NCBI GenBank assembly: GCA_015680685.1
Contig: MNCI01030530.1
Span: 1 to 26,454, forward strand
DNA from: Gnetum montanum
Taxonomy: Eukaryota > Streptophyta > Gnetopsida > Gnetales > Gnetaceae
Length of the DNA stretch: 26,454 bases
Direction: 5' to 3'
Shown here: positions 1 to 8,971 of the stretch, one piece after another
Numbering within the stretch: position 1 is the first letter of the stretch
Layout of the letters: each line of letters starts with the position of its first letter
Program-made: the position numbers and the translations under genes
Notes under the pieces: generated by a model
What the model saw: only the letters and a program-made list of their open reading frames with translations
Database searches by the model: none
Told to the model about the DNA's origin: nothing

Positions 1-2676
1 AACCTCCAGACCGCAGGGCTGCTGCACCTGTTCCTGGCCACTACTTCTGACGTTCCCGCCAGTGAGATGATCGGCCTGGTGGACTCCTTCAACGCGAAGG
101 CCGACCGCTTCAGCACGCGCGTGCATAACGTGCGTGTGAACTTCGACATCAACGCGCAGGTCTTTTCGGACCTGTTCGGCGTCCCTGCTGGCGGCCTTCC
201 CGTGGACGTGAAGGCACAGAGGGGTGCCAAAGTGGAGGAGCTTTTGCAGGAGTGGGCGAAAATCCCTAAAGACCAAAAGGGATTCCCTTGCGAGAAATTC
301 GCGCTGCCGACCGCCAAGACGCTGTATCCCCTGTTTCGGGCTCGAGCTTTCCCCAAGACCCTCTCACAAGCGCGGAACTTTTCCGTGGAGCAAACGCGCA
401 TCATGCGGGAGGTGCTGGAGGAGGGAGCCCGATTTGACTGGGGAACCCATCTTTCCAAGGGTCTGCGGAGCGAGATGGTCAAGCTTCGCGAGAAGCTTGA
501 GTCTCGCTTCAACGTGCATCATGCATTCTTCATCGCCACCCTCCGGAGGTTTGCTGAGTACCTGGTGGTCCAGAGGAACGGGATCTGGGTGCTACAAGAC
601 CGAGACCAACTGTCGAAGCCCTGGATTGCCCACATCCTCAACACTACCCGTGGACAGGATCCGCCGGAGGGGATCGGAGAGTCAATATCCGTGACAACGA
701 AAGGCATGACGGCACCCCGGGTGCGAGGAGTTGACAGTGTAGGTGGGATAATGCCCACTTACACCGGCGACGCCTCGCGGGGAAAGCGCCTGGCTGAGGA
801 AATTGTGGAGCCTGCAGCTCGGCGGAAAAGGCTCCGCGTCGCCGATGCTCCTGGAGGCGAGACCGGCCACACTGTGGGGCTCACGGTGCAGCGGACTAAG
901 CCTCCGCCTGGTAAGTGCCTAAGGTGTATACGCAACGCTTTATTTTGTCTAGTGTAAGTCATGGTCTAATGTACAGCATGTTCACAGCGAAAAAGGCAAG
1001 TGGACTGACCCCTGCGACAGGGGCAGTAGTTTTAAGGAGTGGGGCAGGGGCCCCAGCGTCAGCAGTGGAGACCCCGCCTGTGAAGACGCGCCGCACGCAG
1101 GCGTCAACGCGTGGGGCGGCCCCAGCTACGAGCGGGGGCCGTGTACAGACTGGGGAGGCGGCCCCTGCTACAGGAGGAGGAGACGCACAAACCCCGGTGC
1201 ATGAAACTGCCAGATGTCAAGAAGATGCTGGTGGCGTTGCCACTGTCACCGGCAGAGGTAAGACAATGTATGGTTTTAATGGTCTACGAATGTCTATGAT
1301 ACAATACTAACGCAGTTATGGTACAGGGGAAGGGGATGCCTCCACGTCAGCTGCAGCTAACGAAGAATGGAGGGATCTCCCGGACAAGTTTGCCCTCGTG
1401 GAGGGCGTGCTTAAGGAAATGATCGAGCGTCTTGATCACACCGATCCTGGTACCGGTAAGTGGACAAAAGCGTGTATGTGATGTTTCATTGTGAAGCTGT
1501 CATCTGTGTTAATGTCTCATTTTTCCTTTAGGAGCTCACCTCCGATGGGACCCCGCAGAGCCCATTGACTTGGGCACAGCAGAGCCTCCATCTGACGGGG
1601 CGGTCGTGCCACGCAGCATTTACGAGGACATGCGTAAATGTGCGTTACGCGCGACACGCTCCGCGTGGGAAAGCAGGAACATAAATGAGGCCCTATGGAA
1701 AAACTTGCAGCGGTCTGAGCAAAAGATAGACTCCCTGACTAAGGAAGTCGATGATCTGAAGGCGCGCTACGAGTTCCTGCAGGCTCGAGTTAGTGGGGAC
1801 AACGACTGGCGTACAGCTGTTATTGACCACGCCCGTTATTGGACGGCCATCAAAAACAATGTACAAGCCAGTCGAGCTCTGATAGAACAGAGGATGCAGA
1901 TAGAGCTCCTCGCTCAAAAGAGCCGAGACTGGAGGGACTACTGCGCGGGTGTACAGGAGTGGGGGCAAAAAGAGAAAGACCACAAGCATGTTTATAAAAG
2001 GGAAAGGCAGGCCTACCAACGACGATACCGCGAGTCTGCGATCAAAGCGCGTTCCTTGGAGGTCTTTGTCGACGTCATTGGAGCGTCCGGGGCCTTCAAG
2101 AAGTTTGAGGAACAGGTGACCGTCACTGCTTCCCCAGAGAGAGAAATAATCTTCCCTGGAAATCAAGCTTCGATCCCTACCTTCTATCCCGATCCTCCCT
2201 CCTGGAGTAGCGTGGAGAAGGGTAAGGTGAAGGCGGGAATGGCCTCGGGCGCAGACACATGGCAGGACTTGACCGAGGATGAAATCATGGAGCGTTTGTG
2301 GGCTGGACTAGACAAGCTCCCCTTCGCTGCAGGAGTTGGGTCATCTCAGGTAAGCCCACGCACCACTTAGTTAGTGCGTCACCCAACATAACGCTGCTTA
2401 TTCCGACATTTGTGCTATTGGTGTTCTCAGATACCAGAAGATGGAGCGCATACGCCCGATGAGGGGTTGGAGGAAGAGGCTACGGGAATGGCAGTGGAAC
2501 ACGCTGAGGAAGAGCGTCCTTCTGTGGAGCCTGCGGTAGAAGGAGCGTCTCGTGAAGAGACAATCTTTCCGGAAGAAGTCTTTCCTGGAAATGAAGGCCC
2601 ACTAGAAGACGACCTTTTGGGGGTTGACCCGGAGTTAAGGGACACGGGTGACAGTGGCAACGGGGGCCACGCATAG
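1..2676 (+). CDS. Five-exon gene antisense to retrotransposon (accessory ORF, 5' partial)
   Basis: Exons 1-910, 988-1257, 1327-1455, 1532-2349 and 2431-2676 join in frame to 2373 nt (790 residues plus TAG). The reading frame is open to the window edge, so the true start lies upstream; the ATG at 67 is only the first Met. Introns of 77, 69, 76 and 81 nt all have GT-AG ends, and the second has a perfect TACTAAC branch site. Residues about 44-190 form a helical domain (VRVNFDINAQVFSDLFGVP followed by an LPTAKTLYPLFRARAFP block) that resembles in layout the 'putative plant transposon protein' domain found in extra ORFs of plant gypsy elements; this is judged by eye. Residues about 262-279 look like a bipartite nuclear localisation signal (KRL...RRKRLR). 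Exon 4 has a likely coiled coil (about 490-523) and exon 5 is acidic. No catalytic motif is recognised. It could instead be a captured host gene. Confidence 0.8.
1258..1326 (+). other. Intron 2 with consensus branch point
   Basis: The intron starts GTAAGA, ends TTATGGTACAG and contains TACTAAC at 1305-1311, with the branch adenosine (1310) 16 nt before the 3' splice site. It is the best-defined intron of the antisense gene. The others are 911-987, 1456-1531 and 2350-2430. Introns 1-3 interrupt codons after the first base and intron 4 falls between codons. Confidence 0.8.
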
Positions 2677-2754
2677 TTTTGCTTACGATGAAACAGAGAT
2701 GCTATAAAATTGACCATATTTATTATTTTTTTTTTTCATTTTGTCGTTTTGCCT

Positions 2755-2880
2755 TAGTTTAAAGCCATTGCGGGCCGCTGCGTAAATCGACTAGTTTAAA
2801 GCCGTTGCGGGCCATTGCGTAAATACGTAAACGATGTAAGTATGCGTAATTTAACTAGTTTAAGGCCGTTGCGGGCCAGT
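2755..2880. repeat. Three TAGTTTAAGGCC-type monomers
   Basis: Three units start at 2755, 2792 and 2856. Each begins TAGTTTAA(A/G)GCC and continues to a GGGCC and a GCGTAAA. The paired GGCC-type blocks around a 5-6 base centre give a small palindromic core. A poly-T run precedes them at about 2725-2736. The same monomer makes up the much longer array at 11580-12760 in element 2, which ties the two elements to one family. Confidence 0.8.
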
Positions 2881-2884
2881 GCGT

Positions 2885-3165
2885 AAACTGTTTTGATTTA
2901 GTAAAGAGGTAAACCGCGTAAAGAATGATGCGTACACGAACATGCGTAAAATGAGATAAGCAACAGTGCAATACGAAGCGTGAAAGACAAAAGTCAAAGA
3001 ACGAAGCGTAAAAGCGCATAGATGTAAAGCACGCGGACATAAAGAAAACAAGCATAAAGCACACAGGCGCAAGTAAAGCAAACGTAAAACACACAAGCAC
3101 AAGAAAAACAAGCATTCGGCAAAACACGCAAAACACGCTAACCTGTATGTACGCACGCTGTAGGG
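2885..3165. repeat. A-rich GCGTAAA / CATAAAGC repeats next to gag stop
   Basis: Short irregular iterations of GCGTAAA, AAGCGTAAA, CATAAAGC and CACGCAAAACACGC fill the space up to the gag-protease stop codon. On the plus strand it is A-rich, so it is T-rich in the element's RNA. The small minus-strand ORFs here are low-complexity Cys/Phe/Leu strings and are not called as genes. A similar GCATAA-type stretch lies at the matching place in element 2 (12820-12990). Confidence 0.65.
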
Positions 3166-3171
3166 CTTCGT

Positions 3172-6100
3172 TCAGCCCTCCGTGCGCAGCTGTTTCTTAG
3201 CGGCTTTAATGTTCACTGCTGCATATGGGCGAGGAGGTTTGCAGCCCGACTCCTCTACGATGTCATTTTGAAATGGCAGGTCAGCCCAGGCTAAGCCGTC
3301 AGTGGTGTCATTGTTTTGTTCAGGGGCTTGGGGAGAAGACTGGTCATCAGCCGTTTCAATTTCCGAACCCCGTTCTTCCGCAATGTTACTGACAGTCCTA
3401 GGAGTGACCTCGTCGCCGCGTATGATAACCTCCCCCCCGGCATAGGGCAGGTGTATCTCCTGGTGGATGGGCGACGAGACCGCTCTCAGCTGGGCTAACC
3501 ACGACCTCCCCAAGATCAGGTTGAAGCCTGGCATCTCCTCAACGACTAGAAATGTGGCTTCTGTGGGGAACTGATTCCCCGCCACAAACTCAATACGCAC
3601 CGTTCCTTTGACCTGAACCCTTGCTCCATTGAAGGATTTTACGCAGGCCGTTGTCGTGGGAGTGATCTGGTCGACCAGACCCAACCTATCCACAATGGAA
3701 TAGGGAACGACATTGGCAGCTGCGCCATCATCCACATGCACCCTCCGGATGCGGTACTGGCCGACCCGAATGGTGATGAACATTGGTTCTGTCGTCACTT
3801 GACCCTTCTCCGGATCATCTTTAACAGACTCGTCCAGAAAGGTCACCGAAGCGGGCTTGGGTTGTTCAGCGTCAGAAGGAAACATAATAGCGTGTATTGC
3901 TTCCTCTTCTGCTGGCAGGCTGGCGTCCACTGATATGGACGTCAGCATGCGTACCATAGCCTCACGATGCTTTGGAGAAGTCATGAGCAGATCGTACAAG
4001 CTCAGCGTTGTATTCTTTTGCTTGAGAGCTTGCTTGACCTGCGTGAATGCGTTGAGGAGGTCCTTTTCCCGGCAGGGTGATTTTTCCCCCTTATCCTCCT
4101 CCATCCGCCCCAAGAGACGGATCTCCCGAGGTGGAGTGGTGTCAGGAGAAGGGTCGGTTTCACTCCTACCCAGAGAAGGGCGCTGCGTTTCTGTACCTTT
4201 ACCATGCTTCTGGGGCATAGCCATGGGTACAGAGGCCAGGGGCCTAGGCTTCGGGAAGCCAAGGGTAGGGTTACGTTCAGTGCTCTCCTTCTTCTGCTTA
4301 GGAGGCGATGCTTGTTGGTGCTGTTTTGAGGTCTGCCCTTGTGTGAGAGGGGCAGCCTGTGGTCGGGGCGCCCTAATGATGAAGGGCGCCCTCGGCGTGG
4401 GCGCAGACGAAGCTGCGGCTTGAGAGGGAGCGCATGACTGAGACCGTGCTTGAGCAGGCGCTCGTATGATGAACGGCGGCCGAGAGACCCCGCCTGTTGC
4501 CGAAGAAGTGGTGGCCCCCCCTTGTGGGCTGGCGGGCACACGCAAAACAAACGGTTGCTTTGGTGGCCTTTTACGCTCCCCGTCCGTACTCACCACAGTG
4601 ATTGTATAAGGATCGTACGTTGCGTTTAACGGATCCTTATAGACATGTAATGTCTGGTTTTCTGGGCGGGTTGGGTTACTGCTGTCTAACTTCAGATGAC
4701 CTTCGTCGATCATGCGTTGAATATCGTCTTTCAACGCCCAGCAGTAATCCGTGTCGTGACCACACATCTGATGGTAGTCACAAAAGCGATCCAGCCGAAA
4801 AGATCTCGGAACTGCTGGCTCGTTAGGCAAGGCTAAGGAAGGATCCCTCGACAATTCACAGTGCCGTCTGTGACGCGTCAGGGCTTCCTCGGACACCTTC
4901 TTGGGTTGAATATGTCCTGCTGCCAACAGCTGTTTAAGCAGTTCAGAGTGTTTCACCGGAAGAGCCGCGTATTTTGAACGGTCTTTACGCTCAAAATTCG
5001 GCTTTGGCTGGGGGGGCTGTTCAGGGGCAGCCGTAGGCTGGCTAGTGGTAGCACTGGTTGTGGGATCAGGCGGTGCTGTCGCTGGGGCCTTCTTGCTCTT
5101 GTTTTTGGCGTTCTCGGTCAACGCCGCTACAGTGGTTGTAGGTGGCTTACCTTTGTCCTTGGCCTTGCTATGCATATTTCTGTAAGCAATGTACGCTGGG
5201 TCTTTGCTAGCTTCCGCAGCATCTTGGATGCTCCGGACCTGGGCAAAGGCCTGGCGTATGTCTCCAGGGGAAAGGTAATACAGTTTGGACTTAAGAAAGT
5301 CGTTGACCGCTCCCTTAAATATGGCCAACAGGTGGGAATTCGCGATCGGGTCACGAATCTCATTCAAGGTGGCATTCCAACGCTGTATGAACTTTTGGAC
5401 TGGCTCGAGCGGTTCCTGTTTCACTCCCATAAGTTGCTCCAATGTGACTTCCGGCTTCACGTTGTATCGGAATCGGGTCACGAATTGGGTCAGCAGCTCT
5501 TCCAAAGTTGAAATGGAAGAGCGTGGGAGAGCTCGATACCAGTCTAAAGCCTTCCCTGTTAACGACATTGCAAAAACTCTGACGAGAGTATGTGGCCAGG
5601 ATTGCAACAACAAGGATTCGGACCTAAAGGTAGCCAAATGTGTGTTGGGATCCCCCTCCCCATCATACTTGGTAAACTGTGGGAGGGACATCCCCGGAGG
5701 TAACGACAACACGGGGACCGCCGGGTTAATCGGATCATCTTGATAGAAATCCGTGATCTGAATGGTGTCAGATCCGGCGGTCTTGAGGCGTCGAACCTCC
5801 TCAGTAAGTGTCTGGATAAGCTGGAACGCTTGAGCCAGACCTGGCAACGGCTGCGGCTGTGCAGCAGGCAACTGCGTGGCAGGTTGTTGTGCAGCAGGCG
5901 GAAGGACTGGATGGATAGCCCTTGGCCACTGAGTTGCCGGGGGCGGTTGGGCAATAGCTGGTGGGGCAGGGATCCCCACAGCTTGAGGGGCCTGCGAAGA
6001 CCACCACCCGCCGACCTGTGATGTGGGGTTGGCCGTAGCCTGCGGCTGAGCGTAATGGTAGGTATAACGAGGAAGCACCCGTGAAAATTGCGCCGCTGGT

Positions 6101-7011
6101 GCTGGCGGGGGTTGTACAGTGTACGCTGGCTGGGTTTGCTGGCCTATCACTGGGTTGACCCAATGACTTGCCGCCGGGTTCTGACCAAGCGTTTGCGGCG
6201 GCACGGTCGCAGCATGCTGTTGAGTTGGCGGAGGCAGGAACATCTCGGGCCTCGCCGGTGTAACATGAGTCTGTATGTAGGGAATAAAATGGGGAATGGT
6301 GGCCGTCGGTCCGGCCGCCGGAATGTTGAATATATGCTGTGACGGGATCGCTCCCGCGTTATACTGTAGCTCCATCCCAGAGGGCTGCGCGTTTACCTGG
6401 TGCGATCCAGACGGCTGCGCGTCGGCCTGAGGGAGGACAGGCGTGTGCATCTGCGTGGTCACGGCCGAGTCCATAGAAGCCGTCTCTCCGTTAAAAGGGA
6501 ACGACGGATTTGCGTACGTCTGAGGAGACAGGGTATGGAACGAATGCTCGGACATGGCCGCGAATTCGTCTTCTGCCTCTGCTGCCTCCTCACGCTCGGG
6601 CTCCTCACGCTCGGGCTCTACAGGAGGCTGCGGGGCCTGACCTCTGGCCATGATGAGCTGAGAAATCAGCTCGTTTTGGTGCTCAGTCAAGTGGATTATA
6701 TCATAAGCGGTGGGCTTGAAATCATAACCTCCTCGGTGGAGCACCTCGAAATTGCGCTTTGCCTCAAGCTCGGCTTGGCTGAGAGCCAACCTCGCCTGAA
6801 TCTTGACGCAGATAAAGTTGTAGTCCTCAGGGGTTATGACCGTGAATATGGGATCTTTCCCCTGAAGCCTCAATGAACGGCGCAGGGGTCCCTGAGGACC
6901 GGTTGTACCTGTAGCTGGCCCCGTGGCCGCCGTCGGGTTGACGGGCGCAACGCCCGGGTCTACGGTGGCCATGGCGGTTGTGGCTGTCTTGTTAACGTAG
7001 TATGAATCCAT
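3172..7011 (-). CDS. gag-pro: Gag-protease polyprotein of LTR retrotransposon
   Basis: An intact 1279-residue ORF, TGA at 3172. Residues about 150-430 are Pro/Gln/Ala-rich. A Retrotrans_gag capsid domain covers about 440-590 (FTKYDGEGDP, LTGKALDWYRALP, FVTRFRYNVKP). A zinc-knuckle-like CDYHQMCGHDTDYC is at about 743-757. A linker carries three PF(V/I)(L/I)R(V/A)P repeats (DNA 4365-4555). A retropepsin domain lies at about 1075-1190, with VHVDDGAAAN as the active-site loop (D-D-G rather than D-S/T-G) and LILGRSWL as the flap-distal motif. Gag should form the particle that packages element RNA and the protease should cleave the polyprotein. Unusually, the frame stops after protease with no RT following. 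The upstream ATG at 7011 follows a 219-nt leader from the primer-binding site. The related decayed copy is at 13015-16663. Confidence 0.93.
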   Translation of the reverse strand: MDSYYVNKTATTAMATVDPGVAPVNPTAATGPATGTTGPQGPLRRSLRLQGKDPIFTVITPEDYNFICVKIQARLALSQAELEAKRNFEVLHRGGYDFKPTAYDIIHLTEHQNELISQLIMARGQAPQPPVEPEREEPEREEAAEAEDEFAAMSEHSFHTLSPQTYANPSFPFNGETASMDSAVTTQMHTPVLPQADAQPSGSHQVNAQPSGMELQYNAGAIPSQHIFNIPAAGPTATIPHFIPYIQTHVTPARPEMFLPPPTQQHAATVPPQTLGQNPAASHWVNPVIGQQTQPAYTVQPPPAPAAQFSRVLPRYTYHYAQPQATANPTSQVGGWWSSQAPQAVGIPAPPAIAQPPPATQWPRAIHPVLPPAAQQPATQLPAAQPQPLPGLAQAFQLIQTLTEEVRRLKTAGSDTIQITDFYQDDPINPAVPVLSLPPGMSLPQFTKYDGEGDPNTHLATFRSESLLLQSWPHTLVRVFAMSLTGKALDWYRALPRSSISTLEELLTQFVTRFRYNVKPEVTLEQLMGVKQEPLEPVQKFIQRWNATLNEIRDPIANSHLLAIFKGAVNDFLKSKLYYLSPGDIRQAFAQVRSIQDAAEASKDPAYIAYRNMHSKAKDKGKPPTTTVAALTENAKNKSKKAPATAPPDPTTSATTSQPTAAPEQPPQPKPNFERKDRSKYAALPVKHSELLKQLLAAGHIQPKKVSEEALTRHRRHCELSRDPSLALPNEPAVPRSFRLDRFCDYHQMCGHDTDYCWALKDDIQRMIDEGHLKLDSSNPTRPENQTLHVYKDPLNATYDPYTITVVSTDGERKRPPKQPFVLRVPASPQGGATTSSATGGVSRPPFIIRAPAQARSQSCAPSQAAASSAPTPRAPFIIRAPRPQAAPLTQGQTSKQHQQASPPKQKKESTERNPTLGFPKPRPLASVPMAMPQKHGKGTETQRPSLGRSETDPSPDTTPPREIRLLGRMEEDKGEKSPCREKDLLNAFTQVKQALKQKNTTLSLYDLLMTSPKHREAMVRMLTSISVDASLPAEEEAIHAIMFPSDAEQPKPASVTFLDESVKDDPEKGQVTTEPMFITIRVGQYRIRRVHVDDGAAANVVPYSIVDRLGLVDQITPTTTACVKSFNGARVQVKGTVRIEFVAGNQFPTEATFLVVEEMPGFNLILGRSWLAQLRAVSSPIHQEIHLPYAGGEVIIRGDEVTPRTVSNIAEERGSEIETADDQSSPQAPEQNNDTTDGLAWADLPFQNDIVEESGCKPPRPYAAVNIKAAKKQLRTEG

Positions 7012-7230
7012 GGATCAACGATGAAAAGTGGCGAAAATCAGATTTGACGGAGCGAAAAGTTGACAAACAGCACAAAAGGCTTTCTACCCTGCCGGATTTC
7101 AAAGAAATCGTCTTTGTGACCGATCGGATACCACAAGATGACCTTAGACTTCCTTAGAGGTATTACGTCTACTGCCTAGGGTATAGATCGCTAACAGGGA
7201 TACCCGAAATATTCGGATCGGAGCCTGAAG
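7012..7230 (-). other. 5' leader of element 1
   Basis: Untranslated leader between primer-binding site and gag ATG. It should hold the packaging and dimerisation signals. A short inverted repeat, CCGAA-ATA-TTCGG, lies near 7204-7216. No ORF is supported here. Confidence 0.5.
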
Positions 7231-7248
7231 GCCCTCCTTCTAGCGCCA
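7231..7248 (-). other. Primer-binding site of element 1
   Basis: On the minus strand TGGCGCTAGAAGGAGGGC begins 6 nt after the LTR end (…GTTACA, then GTTTTC). It starts with TGG, as expected for pairing to a tRNA 3' CCA. Beyond TGGCGC I could not match it to a specific tRNA by eye. The decayed form is conserved at 16996-17013 in element 2. Confidence 0.75.
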
Positions 7249-7947
7249 GAAAACTGTAACGACGGAAAACGTCGGCAGCTGGAAATACCGACCGAGATTC
7301 CGCGTACACAGTTTTTACCACGGATCCGCGCGAGGGCTAAGCTGGAAAAACGAATCCGCGGTGCCCTGAACGGTCTTGTCGATCAGACAGGGACTTACGG
7401 GTCAGTAAAACAATGATAATTGTAGATCGACCGCAAAACGGTGGGATAACGATGTGTGTGGACCACCGCGAAGATGACGCCGAAATACCGAGAAGATGCA
7501 AATCGGGAGCAGAAAATCGTGCAATTTACGAAGATCAAAGATCTATGTTCCAATGCCAAATGGAATATATGATTGGATGTATACAATGTTACAATGGGAG
7601 GAAATTCCCAACAAACTGAGTACAAAGATGAGCACAAAACAGCAAGAAAACTGCCTGGACAGAACAACGGATCTACCTTTTGGACCAAGGCCTAGATGCA
7701 GAAATGGTCAAGCAATTTCCGTTCCGCTTCTCGGCTTCAGATAGATCTGCTGCTAGGAGCTCCTGCGTGCTGTGTTCTGTTGCTGCTGAAGAATGATGTC
7801 TGCGGCCAAGAGGTTGCTCTTGTTTCTCTGTTTCAGGGCGATAAGTTTCCCTTGCTCAGAAAATGCTCTTGTCCTCTTGGTCTCTGTCAAAGTGCTAAGT
7901 CTGTATATTTGTCAAAAATCCCCCTTTTTTATATTTGTCAGTCGGAG

Positions 7948-7969
7948 TATTTATAGACCACGACACGTG
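7948..7969 (-). promoter_or_regulatory. LTR promoter: TATA box and G-box
   Basis: On the minus strand CTATAAATA (7956-7948) lies about 690 bp from the inner LTR end. A palindromic CACGTG G-box (7964-7969) sits just upstream of it. The same CTATAAATA is kept in both element 2 LTRs at nearly the same distance (9625-9633 and 17680-17688). This supports it as the element's core promoter; the G-box may respond to bZIP or bHLH factors. Confidence 0.7.
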
Positions 7970-8183
7970 CAACCCTGATGATGTGGGCCCGAATGTCGCG
8001 GGTTTCGCCGATGCGATTCTTTTAAGTCGAACTGCGACTACGCACAACACGCTTGTTCGCGTGCTGTGCGTGTAAAGAGCAGGCTCACGATAGACATGTC
8101 TCGGCTGCGTTTGCGCTCATTCGCGTTGTGTTTGCGTGTATGAGCGCAACTTTGGCGTAGCAACAACACGCTTAAGATTGTTG

Positions 8184-8309
8184 TACGCTCATCACGCAAC
8201 TGTGCGTGACGCAGCGTAAATGTAACACACTCCATGCAGCTACACGCGGTGGAGTATGATCAAAGTGTAGCTTACGCTCATCACGCAGCTGTGCGTGACG
8301 AAGCGTAAC
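8184..8309. repeat. Two isolated hairpin units in U3 of element 1
   Basis: Positions 8184-8218 and 8272-8309 each hold TACGCTCATCACGC, a short loop, then GTGCGTGACG and AGCGTAA. They are diverged single copies of the hairpin that forms the tandem array at 8441-8906. Confidence 0.7.
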
Positions 8310-8440
8310 GCGCGTGTTGTTGCATTCTGGCCTACGCACGAGCATGCATTATTGCGTAACACGCGTAAAGATCAGTTGAGCGTTTGCAAGAACAAGTGCC
8401 AACCCGTCGTATTTCCATGGATTTTTGCTTAACTGCCTTG

Positions 8441-8906
8441 GAGCTTATTACGCTCATCACGCTGCCGTGCGTGAAGAGCGTAAACTTGTCCTTAGACAGA
8501 GTTCGCTTTTAACTGTCTTGGAGCTTATTACGCTCATCACGCTGTCGTGCGTGATAGAGCGTAAACTTATCCTTAGTACAAATTTGAGGCGCCTTTATTG
8601 TCCCGGTGCTTATTACGCTCATCACGCTGTCGTGCGTGATAGAGCGTAAACTTATCCTTAGAACAAATTTGAGGCGCCTTTATTGTCCCGGTGCTTATTA
8701 CGCTCATCATGCTACCGTGCGTGATGGAGCGTAAACTTGTCCTTAAACAAATTTACCTGTCTTCGGAGCTTATTACGCTCACCACGCTGCCATGCGTGAT
8801 GGAGCGTAAACTTGTCCTTAAACAAATTTACCTGTCTTCGGAGCTTATTACGCTCATCACGCTACCGTGCGTGATGGAGCGTAAACTTGTCCTTAGACAA
8901 ATTTGA
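8441..8906. repeat. Tandem array of six hairpin units in U3 of element 1
   Basis: Units start at 8441, 8521, 8606, 8691, 8766 and 8841, with spacings of 75-85 bp. Each begins (G)AGCTTATTACGCTCATCACGC-like and contains a near-perfect inverted repeat. In the second unit the arms TTACGCTCATCACGC (8528-8542) and GCGTGAT-A-GAGCGTAA (8549-8564) pair over 15 bp with one bulged A and a 6-nt loop. The array sits upstream of the LTR TATA box, so a role as enhancer or silencing target is possible but unproven. Some changes between units fall inside the arms (for example ATCATGCTACC at about 8706). Confidence 0.9.
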
Positions 8907-8971
8907 GGCACGCTCCTGCTCAAACTACGAATCTTCGCCTGAGGCCGACCCGTAATTTTCACGGTGTTTCA

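Larger units (their letters stand above)
1..8971 (-). mobile_element. Element 1: young non-autonomous gypsy-type LTR retrotransposon (partial)
   Basis: In the minus sense the order is 5' LTR (8971-7255), primer-binding site, 219-nt leader, gag-protease ORF, short tandem repeats, then the opposite-strand spliced gene. The 3' LTR lies beyond the left edge. No RT, RNase H or integrase motif is seen on either strand. The long ORF is intact and the sequence is rich in CpG, unlike the rest of the window up to about 25960, which suggests a recent insertion. Placing the antisense gene inside the element rests on three points: repeats shared with element 2 link gag to this side, no LTR lies between them, and in element 2 the same side leads on to the polypurine tract and LTR. 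Confidence 0.75.
7255..8971 (-). repeat. 5' LTR of element 1
   Basis: A 1717-bp segment bounded by TGTAAC and GGTGTTTCA (TG...CA ends). The ends and the first part match both LTRs of element 2, for example GTGCCCTGAACGGTCTTG against GTGCCCTAAATGGTCTTG. In the minus sense U3 is about 8971-7957 and carries the hairpin array, and R-U5 follows to 7255. The mate LTR is outside the window, so boundaries rest on comparison with element 2. Confidence 0.85.

Noticed and set aside
915-1310. Separate 131-residue plus-strand gene
   Set aside because: Its coding part is exon 2 (988-1257); the ends are intron sequence with GT and AG signals.
1693-2166. 157-residue minus-strand ORF
   Set aside because: It is the complement of the coiled-coil exon 4, with no recognisable domain, and is best seen as a shadow frame.
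2410-2676. Separate 88-residue acidic gene
   Set aside because: From 2431 it is exon 5 in phase with exon 4; the Met at 2410 lies in intron 4.
1-3171. Hidden RT or integrase in element 1
   Set aside because: No YVDD/YIDD-like, RNase H or HHCC motif was found in the reading frames; this is by eye and a profile search would settle it.
3857-6876. Several plus-strand ORFs of 84-188 residues
   Set aside because: All lie opposite the intact gag-protease ORF and have Arg/Cys/Ser-rich composition typical of antisense shadows.
7231-7248. Assignment of the primer-binding site to tRNA-Asp
   Set aside because: Only the first six bases, TGGCGC, agree with the tRNA-Asp complement; the rest does not.
7395-7688. 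97-residue minus-strand ORF in the element 1 LTR
   Set aside because: It lies in R-U5, has no recognisable domain, and has no counterpart in the other LTRs.
8441-8906. Regularly spaced palindromic repeats resembling a CRISPR array
   Set aside because: The units are contiguous tandem copies without unique spacers, lie in a plant LTR, and have no cas genes nearby.
8691-8906. 71-residue plus-strand ORF with repeated LITLPCVMERKLVLKQ-type blocks
   Set aside because: It is only the translation of the hairpin tandem repeat; it has no start context and no independent support.
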